Source of the DNA: Nemopilema nomurai
Lineage: Eukaryota; Cnidaria; Scyphozoa; Rhizostomeae; Rhizostomatidae
NCBI GenBank assembly: GCA_003864495.1
Contig: ML133420.1
Location: forward strand, 3,559,852 to 3,623,851
Length of the DNA stretch: 64,000 bases
Direction of reading: 5' to 3'
In this document: positions 12,740-27,700 of the stretch, in pieces
How positions within the stretch are numbered: position 1 is the stretch's first letter
Layout: every line of letters begins with the position of its first letter
Made by a program: the position numbers and the translations under genes
The notes under the pieces: generated by a model
Seen by the model: the letters and a program-made list of their open reading frames with translations, nothing else
Told to the model about the DNA's origin: nothing
Database searches by the model: none

Positions 12740-15700
12740 GTTCGTGCTGTCTTCCGTTTGATTGTACTCTTTTGGTAGCATTGCCCATACCTGTAGAGTG
12801 ATGATGATGATGATGATGATGACGATGATGACGATGATGATTATGATGCGTTTTCCCTTCTCAGAAACCATTAAGGTGGTGGCCTAAGGTGGAAGTGCTG
12901 TATAGTAAAGCCAACCAACTTCGAGCCTTGTTTCAGGTAACCCTGACGACTTAACTTGTTTTCCATTTTATCTCTCCTTTGTTTCTCAGTCATAAAATAA
13001 AGATGGCCGTTACACGTTTCTGAGTTTTAGCTTTCAAGTTTTAGTTAGTCTTAGTTTCGTTTCATATCTGCACCAATTTGTTCGCTTTTCTTTCCACACC
13101 TTTGCTTTGTGATGTGAGAGTTCAGTCACTGTACCTTTTGCCAATGCCTGTATTGGTTTATGCTGTGTGGCTGCTCATTTCAAAACTAACAGTTTTATTT
13201 GTTTTCATTTCCCTCTGTTATTTTAGGCCTCAATTAAGAAAGTGACCACTGCCGATGGACACTTGACCAAGTCCTCGCACCGCACTTCGGTAGGTATCAC
13301 CCATGGCGACATCCACCTAAATGTTCGATTAAATGTCTGAAAAGAGCCTGATATTCAAGTCAGGCTGTGTTCTGGATCTTTCTTTTCCTGTTTTCCTTTC
13401 AATGCTTTTGGCATGTTCCTCGTCCTGTTATCAACTCGGGGGAATTTAGCACGTCATTTTTCAATTAATGTCTTCCTTCGACGTATGAACGGGCCTCGGG
13501 AGGAATATCCGAAACTGTCCCAACGAAATTACCTCTGGTGTAGAACATCATGTGAATTTACGATAAAGTGGCTAGTAATAAGGGTAAGGGAAATAGTGAT
13601 ATAATCAAATGACTCACTTGTACGCACCTGATGTACACATTTATTTTTGCTTAAGGATATTTAAGGACAGTAAGGAGTCCAATTGAAGGTGCATCCAGCG
13701 ATGACTCATTTTTGGCGAAAAATTTGGTCCTCGTTCTCGTGTGAATCCTCTTATATAGCTAAAGATTATTACGGTTCGGCTGGTTATTTAGGCCCGCCTT
13801 TAAGACGACTGTATAAAAAGGGCAGGCAAGCAAAGGTAACATGCCTTGATGACCTAGTTTCTTTTCAACATATTTAGATGATGAAAATCAAAGATAGAAA
13901 GAAGGAAGACGAGGCAAATCAGCTTCAGAAGGAGGCTCAGTTACTGCTTTGGCTCGTGAAGCTGTTCAACGCGGACCCAATGTTGGCTCTGCACGTACGT
14001 ACCCTTGCGTTTGATTTGATTCGACCCAGCAGATCAGTGTTGATGTGCTAGAGATGTGGTGGAGAGACCTCTCTTCTTGACTTGTTTCTGTTGACTATTT
14101 TATTTGTTTGTTACGTTGAACCGTGAATGAGCCCTGTTGCCTTATAGGGGCTAGTGAACTATCATTTTAACCATTTGAAAGTGAAAACGTTATTATGATA
14201 GCCTGTAAGAAATTAAGTTCCCATTGCTACCACGTTTTCTAATATGCCCTTTCGAACAAGCCTCGGCATGTAAAGCGACCCTTTCCTCAAGTAGGCCTTG
14301 TTTCCTCTCGTTGCTGTACGTAATGGGTGTCTCTATAATGCTCTATGTATATGTATATGTATAATGTTCAAATTTCCTTCAGAACCCGGAGAGAGCTGGG
14401 CACGAGATCCAGGCAAGCTCCATGCAGTTTATGGATGGTCTGGTTTCCGTTGCGATGTGTGACAACATTCCAGAGGTAGCTGCGGAGGCCGCAGAGGTAA
14501 AACAAACATTTCCTTATTGCTGTAGTAACATGTTTGCGTTTTCTTTCATGAACTTTGTTAAAAAGCAATACGAAAACTTTCCTAATTTTATAATAAGTTC
14601 CTAACAAGTTAACATATGATATGAATGCCTTTCTGGTGCCTTTGGTAGAGTCTGAAAAGATAGCAAGCAAATAAAAGCGAATGTAACTTTTTGTGCCGAC
14701 CAGTGCTATAAGCCTCTGAAAGTAACGAAAAGGTGCCAGAGTGAAAGAAATCCGATTCTCTGCATAAGATTTTGTAGATTCACGTGTACATTGAACATGC
14801 TTGGTTTTATTGCACCATTTTGTCAGGACATGTCCGCTGGTCTTTTCCCGGACATTGTAAGACTGTAATTGATTTAGGCCAGTGAGATTGAGTCTCCTGT
14901 AATTAACGTTCAGTGTCATCCATGACTCTTTCAGACATTAATCTGCTTGCATTCGACGGACAATGTTGAACTGTGGAATCCTGAAGCTCCCATTGCCACC
15001 TTTTGGGAAATCAGGTAAGGCGAAGATAACACGGACACGAACTGTTGAACTTCATTATAACACGGAACGGCAGAATCATATGACCAGAAAATGAATCAGA
15101 TACCACTGAAAAAGTCAACTTATTATTACAAAGCTTGACTCTGTTGATAAAGTAGCGTACTCTGATAACCATTATTGCTTCCTATTTTGCAAACCGTCAG
15201 TTTTTTTATTTCTGTAAACATATCAACAGGCAAAACTTATATAATTAGCTCTAGATATTTATGTGCTATTTTATCCTTACTCTGAGTGGGAAACTCGAAA
15301 CCATTATTTAGCAGTTGAATTTGATGAACTGGAATTTCAAAACAGTCTTCTCTCATTGTAGCTCGCACATCATTTGCAACATTGCGGAGAAACTGCAGCG
15401 GGAGAAGATTTCGAACCAGTTTAACAAGATGAAATGGCTTCAACAGCTTCTCAGAAAAAGGGTTCAATTTCTCAGAAAGCACAAGGTTTGTGATAGAAAC
15501 TGGAGTTTGCATTATCTATTTTGTTAGTTTTGATTGTCCCAAGCAGAGTGACCCTATAACGTGACCCTAAAGCGTGACCCTTAAACCTTGATCAGCCGAG
15601 GTACCTATTTGACTGCTGGAAATACCCCCACTAGGTCAAATACCCCATTAGTTCAAATACCCCCACTAGTTTAAATACCCCATTAGTTTAAATACCCCAT

Positions 15701-18700
15701 TAGTTTAAATACCCCATTAGTTTAAATACCCCATTAGTTTAAATACCCCAATAGTTCAAATACCCCATTAGTTTAAATACCCCATTAGTTTAAATACCCC
15801 ACTAGTTTAAATACCCCATTAGTTCAAATACCCCATTAGTTTAAATACCCCGTCAGTCTAAAAACCCCATTATTTTAAATGCTTCATGGATTTTCGGTGG
15901 AACATTGCTAGGTAGCTTATTTGAAGTGAAGCCGGCTACAAACATTCCTGTTCTAGAGTTACTTGTGTTTAAGTATAAAGCTTTTGGTCATGCTTTATCT
16001 TCAATACTTAGTATTGGAAGTCGTTTTGTTCTTATTTTTTCAGCGTTTTTCAGCATTCTTCAGCATTCTTTATTTCGCCTTTAGCACTGGCTATTTTTTA
16101 CATTTGTCCTAAACAGGAGCAGGCTGCCATCGGCACTCACATATCTGTTTGCGCAAAGGCGATCTCAAAGCTTGAAGTAAGTAACCTTGATGCATTGAGA
16201 AGCTTCAGTTTGTCTGCAGTCCTTTCAAATTTCACGAGCGTTATGCAAACTGCTAGTTGAAAACAAAGGAAAGAAAGTTGCGAGCTTGTATCTTTTACTC
16301 TTAGTAGGCCGCTTTTCCAATGAGTATATTTAAGTTTAGCAGGCCAGGCCAAAGTTACCACCAAAAGGCAATCGTAGAAGAACCCTGAAATGCTCAGAGA
16401 AATGTATACGCGATAATTTACAATGGGTGGAGCCAATGTTTTCTCCCTTGAGTTGTGTGGATTTTGAAAGTTTACTTAAAGTCAGAAAGCACTTATGTTT
16501 CCATTGGACTTGTTCCTGTGTTTGGGATTCGTCGTCATTTATTCACATGACATTCATCCAAGTTTGTAGCACAGGTTTGCAATTACAGTGCTTGCTTGCG
16601 GTAACGCCTTCCCTGCCAGCTGATGACCTTAACCTAAATGGTGTACAACTTGTTCCAGGTGATATTTCTGATGTCGCTGTGGAGCTCAGAGCAGAACTTG
16701 GTGCTCTTGTCAATGGAGTGTTTTGCTCTATTAAACGAAGAAGCCAGCCTCGTGAAGACATTGGACGGTAATAACCAGATCCACCCTCCTCCACTGTACA
16801 CCGTTTATTACAAGTTTGGACACGAGAGCCAGCAAGTGACAACGGGGCGAGCTGCATTGCAGAAAAGAGTGTTGGCCATCTTGCGACAAGTGAACGTAGC
16901 AACGGCAGGAAACCTCGAGGTTCGCGCTTTCTTCTTGCTTTCGTCTTGCTTTGTGGCTTGCGCCTATTCTTCAAGGCCAACTTGCGTACCAATCCTTTCA
17001 GCGTACCAATCCTTTCATCTGTAAATCATTACTAATCTTTTCATGTGCTAGTACACTACTGGCCTAATGTTTGACCATGCAGTTTCATAATCCCATGCAA
17101 AGCGTTTAGAATGATGGTCGTGAAAGCATCAAGTCCATTTATTGCGTTTATTTGACCTTCGGCTTTCTAACTAGGCTTGGGAACTAACATTGAATCGATG
17201 GCAGAAGCTGACGCAGGCCTTAGTCCAATACCCTGTCAAAGAATTTCCGCCCGTTGAGCCTTGGAAAACGGCAGGCATGAAAAAAATTGGCTCAGCGATC
17301 TTCCCTCAATTGCCAACGGAACTTCTCGAGGTAGTTTTGTTACCATGTCACCATTATCTTTTTTTCCTTGAACAGAACGTTTCGAATTTACCTTTGACTT
17401 AATTTTGAAATAGAGTGATTGAGATACCCTCTTTTGAGTATTTATGCTTGGAATAAGATGTTGTTGTTGTATTGCCATGTGGTCAGATTTAGAAGACCGT
17501 TTAGAAGAGTTAGCTAGTTTGCTAGATTTTTTTGTTGAATTCACTTTTCATTTATTGCAACCAGATGTACCTCATGGAGTGGACAAATATGACTGGCTTC
17601 TTATGCGCGCTCGGAGGTATTCAGGAAGAAGGCGAACAGGGGTATATTGCAAATTTGCGAATTGTCATAAATAGTTTGGTTCGTGTGAAAGTTCATTAAG
17701 CAGTAATGAATGACCTTGTTCGTTACCCGTTAACCAGATTCGGGGACAGATTGCAAGTAACGCATAGCTATAATGATCTTCTGCAAGCCCCAGTTGTCTG
17801 TATGTTTAAGTTTTTTAGCAATCTTTGACAGTTTGATTGTTTGTGTAACTTTTCTTTAAAATCTGGTAATGTTTTCAATGGTAAGGAATTTACCTTATAG
17901 TACTCTTTCACCATTAAGGTAAATGAGTACTACTGCACAGTTATTACCAGCTTTGGGTAGGGTGAAATTGTTAAAATCTTTCGATGTGAAAATGTCTCAT
18001 GTTTGATTCGTGAAGAAAATTTTCTTTTCAATGTTTTTTTAGGGCGTTAACAAGAACATCGAGCATCGTGATGCAAAAATCTTTCTCTTCTGGAAACTTT
18101 ACACCGACACTAACAGAAACATTACCCGATTCTCCTGTTAACAGGCGAGAACTTATTTTTGTCCATGACAATGTAGTTAATGTTTTCTTTGTCATCAATT
18201 TGCTTAGGACCAATCTTCTACTAAAGTCATCAAGGACTCTCCCACCGTCAATCTGTCAACAGTCGAACTTGCACTTTTTTGGCGAAGGTCCTTTCATTCT
18301 TCATCGTAATTTTGTACCTTTTTCGACTTATTTTTCTGTTTATGAGCATACGTGTACCATGAACAATCATTGAGACAGGCCTGCATCGGTTATGGCACCC
18401 CTCTTCTATTTCCTAGCAAGCCTTTATCTTTGATAATGTTGACTGAACACTAGTAATATTTATCGTCAGGTTTATCAGTCAACTGCTAACACTTCTCGTT
18501 TGTCAAAATGAGCAAACGGCTCTTCAAATCCGGAGCGGCGTCAAAGAATCTCTTGGCGTCGATTTGAGTCCAGCCTTGTTCAAATCTTTCTTCACTTTGA
18601 CGAAGGCAACAAAGCACTGTTTCTTCCCGGAAGGCCAGGTAATCCAAGCTTTCACTTGCTAGTAACTCTGAAGGTTTTTGTATATTAAATATTCATGTTG

Positions 18701-21700
18701 AAAGAGGAATTACGATCTTTATTCCCAAAGTATGATTGTAGATGTTGTAATTGACTGGAGGACACTCGATTAGTCCCGTTTGTATGTTATTCCCAAATTT
18801 TGATTTTTTCCAGCTGTTAGGTACGTAGTTTATTCTGATGATGATGGTATCACTCGAATTGACAATCATATAACATAAGATTGATGCCATTTTAAGGTTA
18901 TTTGAATAAGGTGCTCTCCCGGCTTGGAGTCGTTCGATGTGAATGATCTCAATATAAGGCAGGTCTCATATGATTGGGTCTGCTTTGAAACGTAATTGAA
19001 TCGAGCAAGCCTTCATTCGCTTCCGGGGAAGTTTTACAGAAATAACTCTCGTCTTAACTTTAGGTTGAAATGAACGAGTCAAACACGGTATACATCGAGC
19101 AGATAATTTACATTTTCAAGTGCATGCTGGATGCCAAGTCGGACGAAGTTACCATTATGTTGGGTTACATGCCAACCGAGGAGTTGATTTTGCCAATCAT
19201 CAAGTGAGTAGGCATCTTTCTTATCTGACTCACCAATAGCCTCGTATCATATATCTTGGCGTAGCCTGCCTTTCGAAAGCACTTGAGTAGGTCGCATTTG
19301 AAAGCATCATGCGCCCAAAGTCGTTTCTCATCAATCATATTGTCACCTCGTGTATGTTTTCTTCCAGGTATGTGAGGGCGCTCCCGGTCACTGTCCATAG
19401 CCTGGTTATTAAGTCAAAGTTGTGCCAGCTTGTGGAAAGTGTGAGTTCATGTTAGCAAATCTAACCATTTTCATGGCTCCTATTTGAATTGCCTGTCTTC
19501 AAGCGCTCAGTTACAAGGTGGAAAATTTACAAAGCCAGACATCTACATTGCTCCCTACTATCCATAGACCTTTGACCTTTCCTTACTATCCATAGACCTT
19601 TGACCTTTAGAGTCACACCCGACTGATTTGCTTCTAGAGTCAGTGTTTATCAAGCTCTGTTGCTTACATTTTCAGATGATGACGCGAAGAGTGGATCTAG
19701 CCTTCCGCCAGGAAATGAAGTTTAGAAATAAATTGGTGGATTACATTACTGAATGGGTTTTGCATGCATCAACCGAAATAGAGGAAGTTGAGCCAGAAAT
19801 CCTTGCAATCTCTTGGTAAAATAATTGTTCACAGTGCTTTTTTACTGTTTTGTTGGTTTCTTGAACAAATCATTATAAAGCTGTTTTATTATTCAACCAT
19901 TATTGAATAATAAATTACTTGCCATTATTTTTAGAACTTCATTGTAGACTGGCAATTATAAAAGAAAATGTCTCTAGTATCCTGTCACCGCCTGATTTAT
20001 CAATTTTCTCTTAAAAGGACGTTGGATGAAGCAGCAATGAAGGCAATCGTCGCTCTTCTCAAGAGTTTGCCCTTGCAACCAGAAAACGTTGAGTCAGATA
20101 TAACAGAGGCAAAGTCATCCTTATTTTTAAAGTAAGTCATCCTTATTTTTAAAGTAAGTCATCCTTATTTCCAAATTTCTGCTGGATAGTTTTTGCTTGT
20201 GCTTGCAGTCCTATACCAGCGATGGTGGAATCAGCCTTTGAACAATTTATTGTATATAAAACAGCTCTTTAAACTTTGCAAATGCTGGTTTCACTGTCCT
20301 TGTTTCCTGAATCTCCCTGCTATCTTCAATATTCTGCTCTCTTGGATGTTCTGCTTCCCATTCTTTGTCGTAAAGTTCTCCCTGTGCATGCATGAACCAG
20401 TTTGGTTTTTTAGCAATGCACCCGAAGTGGCGGTTAGCTTCCAGTGTACTTTAGTGTTTGTTGTATTTTGTCGATTGAATCGATTGTTCGTAGACCATGC
20501 GTGCAAATGTTTTGTCGATACCAAATATCTTTAAGTTAAAAACATCTTGTTTTGATTCCGTGAAGGTACTTTACTCTGTTCATGAATATTCTCAATAAGT
20601 GTTACGAAGGACACGACGAAGGCTCAGCTCGAAGTGGTGTCCCTGTGCCGCATTTTATCAACCTGCGAGGAAGCACGGTGCAAGCCATGTCAAACATGCT
20701 CAGTGCCAATATTGACAGTGGACTCATGCATTCTATAGGTAATGCGCCAATCTGCAGAGAATATTTAAAATAAATGGTCATTTTTACTGATTTTTTTAAC
20801 GGGGATGTGCTTTCTTGTTCTTGAGCAGAATTCATGAACAAAAAATTTGTTGACATGAAAATCAAATGGAATGGTGCGACCTGGTCTCAAGATGAATCGA
20901 TATTCGACCATAAAGGCACATTGTTTGATATGGGAATTTATTCTGTTATGGGAATTTATTGAGTTATTCTGAGTTTTTGAGAATGTTTGGCACGAGAAAG
21001 AAATATCGACAAATACCAAGTTTTGTGCATCATCGATTGTTGCCTCTTTTGTCATCAAGTCAATTCCACAAGGATGAAAGTAAATTTGTTACATATTGTC
21101 ACGTGTAGGTCTTGGCTACCATGAAGACCCACAGACTCGATCAACTTTCATGGAAGTTCTCACTGATATACTCAAACAGGTGACTCTTACACGCTTAAAC
21201 GTTTTCTGTAGCATCAAAGTAGGCGCTGCGAGGTGAATAGTCGCTGCAATCCAGTCACTGTATTCCAAGTCGCTGTATTCCAAGTCAATGTATTCCAAGT
21301 CACTGTATTCCAAGTCAATGTATTCCAAGTCTGTATTCCAAGTCACTGTATTCCAAGTCACTGTATTCCAAGTCACTGTATTCCATGTCACTGTATTCCA
21401 AGTCACTGTATTCCATGTCACTGTATTCCAAGTCACTGTATTCCAAGTCACTGTATCCCAAGTCACTGTATTCCAAGTAATTGTATTCCAAGTCACTGTA
21501 TTCCAAGTCATTGTATTCCAAGTCACTGTATTCCAAGTCACTGTATTCCATGTCACTGTATTCCAAGTCACTGTATTCCATGTCACTGTATTCCAAGTCA
21601 CTGTATTCCATGTCACTGTATTCCATGTCACTGTATTCCAAGTCACTGTATTCCAAGTCTGTATTCCAAGTCACTGTATTCCAAGTCACTGTATTCCATG

Positions 21701-24700
21701 TCACTGTATTCCATGTCACTGTATTCCATGTCACTGTATTCCATGTCACTGTATTCCAAGTCACTGTATTCCAAGTCTGTATTCCAAGTCACTGTATTCC
21801 AAGTCACTGTATTCCATGTCACTGTATTCCAAGTCACTGTATTCCATGTCACTGTATTCCATGTCACTGTATTCCAAGTCAATGTATTCCAAGTCTGTAT
21901 TCCAAGTCACTGTATTCCAAGTCACTGTATTCCAAGTCACTGTATTCCATGTCACTGTATTCCAAGTCACTGTATTCCAAGTCACTGTATTCCAAGTCAC
22001 TGTATTCCAAGTCATTGTATTCCAAGTCACTGTATTCCATGTCACTGTATTCCATGTCACTGTATTCCAAGTCACTGTTTTCCAAGTCACTGTATTCCAA
22101 GTCATTGTATTCCAAGTCTGTATTCCAAGTCACTGTATTCCAAGTCATTGTATTCCAATTCACTGTATTCCAATTCACTGTATTCCAAGTCAATGTATTC
22201 CATGTCACTGTATTCCGAGTCACTGTATTCCATGTCACTGTATTCCGAGTCACTGTATTCCAAGTAATTGTATTCCAAGTCTGTATTCCAAGTCACTGTA
22301 TTCCAAGTCACTGTATTCCAAGTCACTGTATTCCAAGTCACTGTATTCCAAGTCAATGTATTCCAAGTCACTGTATTCCAAGTCACTGTATTCCAAGTCA
22401 CTGTTTTCCAAGTCACTGTATTCAAAGTCACTGTATTCCAAGTCACTGTATTCCAAGTCATTGTATTCCAAGTCTGTATTCCAAGTCACTGTATTCCATG
22501 TCACTGTATTCCGAGTCACTGTATTCCAAGTAATTGTATTCCAAGTCTGTATTCCAAGTCACTGTATTCCAAGTCACTGTATTCCAAGTCACTGTATTCC
22601 AAGTCACTGTATTCCAAGTCAATGTATTCCAAGTCACTGTATTCCAAGTCACTGTATTCCAAGTCACTGTTTCCAAGTCACTGTATTCAAAGTCACTGTA
22701 TTCCAAGTCACTGTATTCCAAGTCATTGTATTCCAAGTCTGTATTCCAAGTCACTGTATTCCATGTCACTGTATTCCAAGTCATTGTATTCCATGTCACT
22801 GTATTCCGAGTCACTGTATTCCAAGTAATTGTATTCCAAGTCTGTATTCCAAGTCACTGTATTCCAAGTCACTGTATTCCAAGTCACTGTATTCCAAGTC
22901 ACTGTATTCCAAGTCAATGTATTCCAAGTCACTGTATTCCAAGTCACTGTATTCCAAGTCACTGTTTTCCAAGTCACTGTATTCAAAGTCACTGTATTCC
23001 AAGTCACTGTATTCCAAGTCACTGTATTCCAAGTCACTGTATTCCATGTCACTGTATTCCAAGTCATTGTATTCCATGTCACTGTATTCCGAGTCACTGT
23101 ATTCCAAGTAATTGTATTCCAAGTCTGTATTCCAAGTCACTGTATTCCAAGTCACTGTATTCCAAGTCACTGTATTCCAAGTCACTGTATTCCAAGTCAA
23201 TGTATTCCAAGTCACTGTATTCCAAGTCACTGTATTCCAAGTCACTGTTTCCAAGTCACTGTATTCAAAGTCACTGTATTCCAAGTCACTGTATTCCAAG
23301 TCATTGTATTCCAAGTCTGTATTCCAAGTCACTGTATTCCAAGTCATTGTATTCCAATTCACTGTATTCCAATTCACTGTATTCCAAGTCACTGTATTCC
23401 AAGTCACTGTATTCCAAGTCACTGTTTTCCAAGTCACTGTATTCAAAGTCACTGTATTCCAAGTCACTGTATTCCAAGTCACTGTATTCCAAGTCTGTAT
23501 TCCAAGTCACTGTATTCCAAGTCACTGTATTCCAAGTCATTGTATTCCAATTCACTGTATTCCAATTCACTGTATTCCAAGCCACTGTATTCCAAGTCAC
23601 TGTATTCCAAGTCACTGTTTTCCAAGTCACTGTATTCCAAGTCACTGTATTCCAAGTCACTGTATTCCAAGTCACTGTATTCCAAGTCACTGTATCCCAA
23701 GTCCTTTTTCATTGCTTTAGAGCCAAAATAATTGTTAGCTTCGAACGGTTGATGTTACTTTGTTCAAAGCACTCGTGCTGGTCAACAACGAGAATTTTAT
23801 CGAGCATTGTATGTTGATTTTGAAAGTTAAATTATACCCTCTTTTCTTTATCGATTCGTTTTCTCGTTTAGGGAACTGAGTTTGAAAATCTTGCTGACAC
23901 CGTCCTCGAAGACAGGTTCGAGAGACTTGTCAGCCTGGTCACGTGGACAAGTGAGGATGGCGATCTGCCAATCGCAATGGCGCTGGCAAATGTCATCCAA
24001 TCAGAACAAATGGTATTTGTAATTGACTCATTGATAAGCCTTGATCCATTTCCTTCTTCAAATTATTTATCTCTTCTTTACCTCTCCATGTTTTTCCATT
24101 TTTGTCATTATGATGTTTATATATTCTCCAAATTTTTCCCATAATTGTTGTAGTCTCCAATTATATTTTTAGCTTTTCATTACAGGATGACCTTGCACAA
24201 GTGTATGTCAATGTGTTTGACTCAAAGGGCATGCTTCCTGAGTTGCTGACGAATCTCTTTCGTCAAGAGGTAAATGGCACAATCGTGTATACTCATGCAG
24301 ATTGATAATGTACTCCAGAAGAGACGTGTTACTACCACGGTCTGCATGGAAACACCATTCTTTTACCAGTGCTCTTTCCATCTCTGTTTCCAAAACGTAG
24401 CATTTAGATACATGCCATCAATGCTGGGTCATTTTAAGTAACTTAATGTTAACAAAAGAACTTTCAGGTTCTCTGACGTCACTTCAAAAGCTGGCAAAGG
24501 CACATGGTTTGTTTGCAATAATGTAATGCGCCGTTTGGTGCTTCTGTTGAAACAGGTCGAGTTGGCAGAAGGCATGCAGACGTTGTTCCGGGGCAACAGT
24601 TTGGCAAGCAAGGCGATGGCGTACGCCTTCAAGCTCTACGGCTGCGGATATCTGCAGGACCTTCTGGCCCCTTGTATGGCCATTATGGTCTACGAGAAGG

Positions 24701-27700
24701 ACAAATCGTATGAGGTCGATCCAACAAGGTATGTGCTGATTTTGCACAAGGTTCAAGTCATAGATAGCAGCAGCTGCACTTACAGTTTGTACCGTTTAGC
24801 ATCCATGGCAGTAGTTTCACAAGTAAAGTTCACATGAAAAGGCATGAAGATGCAAAATTCCAACATTTCTTGCTATATCAATCAAAGCAATATCAAAAGG
24901 AAATAGTGTTTGTTTCATTTCAAGAATTAATTGTCATTTCAAGGGTGATGTTTTCTTTTGTTTATAGGATAGAAAATGGCGATGATCTCAAGGCGAACAC
25001 GAGCTCCGTTCTGACTTTGGTGAAGATGCTTGTCAACCAACTTGTTGAAACTGTAGAAAGGTACCATGTCTGAATTGAATGGATTTCATTAAAAAGCCTG
25101 TTAATGTCTCATTGTTTACTCATAGAACCACCCTAATATGTTTACTCGTAGAACCACCCCAATATGTTTACTCATAGAACCAACTTGATACGTTTCTACC
25201 CTTCGTCAAATTGTTTTCTTTCTCTTTCCAGTTTTCCTGAAAAGCTTAAAAGTCTTTGTCACTGCTTGAACAAGGTATTCAAATGTGTGCTTTTTGAACA
25301 GTTGTAATTTACGATAAAGATTGTCCAGCACATTATTGCTGTGGTGCATATGTCTCTGTGCTTTAATTGCTTCATGTCTTATAAAGGGACGTGTTTCCTA
25401 GCATTCTCTCTACGGTTCAAAATGTTAATTTCTACTTTTGCATTGTCATCATCATACTGCTGAATGCCATGATACCTTGTTATTCGCCTTGTAAGATCAC
25501 CTGTGCTAGCCAATCATTGTTAATTATGGAGACGATTTCGCATGGTTTCGAAGGCAGCCCCTGCATTGCATCATCTGTCAAATCACTTTTCATTGCAGGC
25601 CGTCCAGGAGCGATTTCCTTCTGACACTTACGTTGCCGTTTCAAGCGCTGTCTTCCTCAGATTCTTAAACCCAGCAATAGGTACTGACGTCATTCACATT
25701 CACTGCCACCATTCAAAGGCTTTAGAGAAAATAAGTAGCATCCTTTTGATTAACTGTGTTCATAAAGAGATGCAAGGTTATTGCGAGCATTGTATGTCCT
25801 GCCAGAAAAGGGATCAACTGTTGTAATGGGTAATTATGAATGGGAACTTATGAGGGCGATAAAGTTCTGTATCTCTTTGTGACTCATTTTTGGCTGATGT
25901 TCTCACACGGGGTCCGCATTTGCTTTTCAGTTTCCCCCCATACGTTTGGATTGCTGGAGCAGCCACCGTCGGATAAGATGCGCAGAGGACTCCGGTACAT
26001 TTCCAAGGTATGCTGCACTTGAACACAACAGTAGATTTTCACTAAACGAATTACCAAGGGCTGATGTTGCCAAGGCGCCTGCTCAGTTGCGCAGTCAGAC
26101 TCACTTGAGTGTTCTATAACATTTTCGCAACCATCGATTCCACTCCAAAAGATATTTTTAACATAGTATTTCAAAGTAAATTATTGGACCTGAATGTCGA
26201 TTTGATTATTTACATCATACATTTGCAGATTTTGCAAAATTTAGCGAACCGAATACTGTTCACAAAGGAGCCACATATGGAAGTCTTCGATGAGTTTTTG
26301 AAAGAAAATTTTGAAAAGGTTCATGGGTGAGAAACTTTTTTTGTGGCTTTGTATATGCAAGTTTAAGGTATTTACCATATTTCAAACTATTGGAATTTAT
26401 AGAGTTATTGATGTCGCTGTGTTTACTGATTTTGGTTGGCATGGCAAAGTGTGTAACATAGTTGTTGCTTCTTGATTATCAATCTTACGTTGATTGGCGT
26501 CACAGGTATTGAAAAACTGGATCTTTGATTTTGTGTGCAGATTTTTTGCTGCTCTCTCGGCCAATTCCCGGGAAAGCAAGGTCCAAGTTGACATCGAATA
26601 CTCCATGTTCAACGACTATGACATTGCTGCTCTTCACAAGCTGTTGTGGGTGAACCAAGAAAACATTGGACAGTACTTGTCAGTAAACAGGTTCGTTGAG
26701 AGTTTGCTTCTCAAAATTCATTACAGCCCAATGTATTCAACGAGGCAGGCCAGTTGGACGTCGTTGCCTTTAGCCTCTCTTTGGGGTGAGCCACTCACTG
26801 AACGGCTAAACGGAATAGTTGCAGCTCTTAGAGGATGCTAGGTTGTAGGGAGCCTTGGGCCGTGATGTTAATGTTGATCTTGTTTACTTCCGCAGAGATT
26901 ACAAATCAGTTGGCAGAGGCCCTTTTGAAAGAGTAGTCACCTTGCTTGCACACTTAGGACCTCCAGACCACCAGCCTTCAAAGCTGCAAAAGGGAACTTT
27001 GTGAGTAATACTTGGCAGTACTTTCTTTCTGGTGCTTGTAGCATCGACGATTAACTTTTGCATTTGAATGCATAGCTGAAACGCTTTAACAACAGAATTT
27101 GTTCACGAAGGCTTTCCTTTGAGGAGACACCTGGCAGTGAGAGGAATTTCATTATTTCTGCCTGTTTATTTTACAACCTAATGGACTTCTTTTGCTGAAC
27201 AATTTCATAACATTTTCACACTAGATGGCATCGAACTAGCAGCATGGGTTCCAAATTTAGAGAATTCATGATGAAACACGCGGGACAGAACAACGATGAA
27301 CTGCAGGCAATCAAGTCGTTGCAACTGTTCTACCAGGTAAATACTTTCATTTAAGTTTTCGTAGCTCTTAGTTTCATATTTTAATGTCGAACCATTGTTG
27401 ATCTCCAATCTCACATCTTTTATTTGCTCGTAGGAGGGAAAGTCGAAAGCTGGGAATCCTGTTTTCTACTTCATAGCAAGGCGATACAGGTTTGTTCTTT
27501 GAACCCTTTTTGAAACTGCACTCAAGGCTTCTTTTTGCGATGACTTCATCGCAGTCCGAGGCTTTCCGAATGTTCGATTTACCTAGTATCGTAGAATGTG
27601 CATCGGAAGAGTAGAGCTTTTTTCCCTTTAATTATTAGTATTTGTGTTTTACCTGACCTACCTCACATTCCTTTACTCAGAGCGGACCAAATAAATGACG

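Noticed and set aside
21233..23817. Many long open frames on both strands (up to 607 aa)
   Set aside because: They are translations of the 15-bp minisatellite in an NF1 intron; every frame is open because the unit is a multiple of three and lacks stops.
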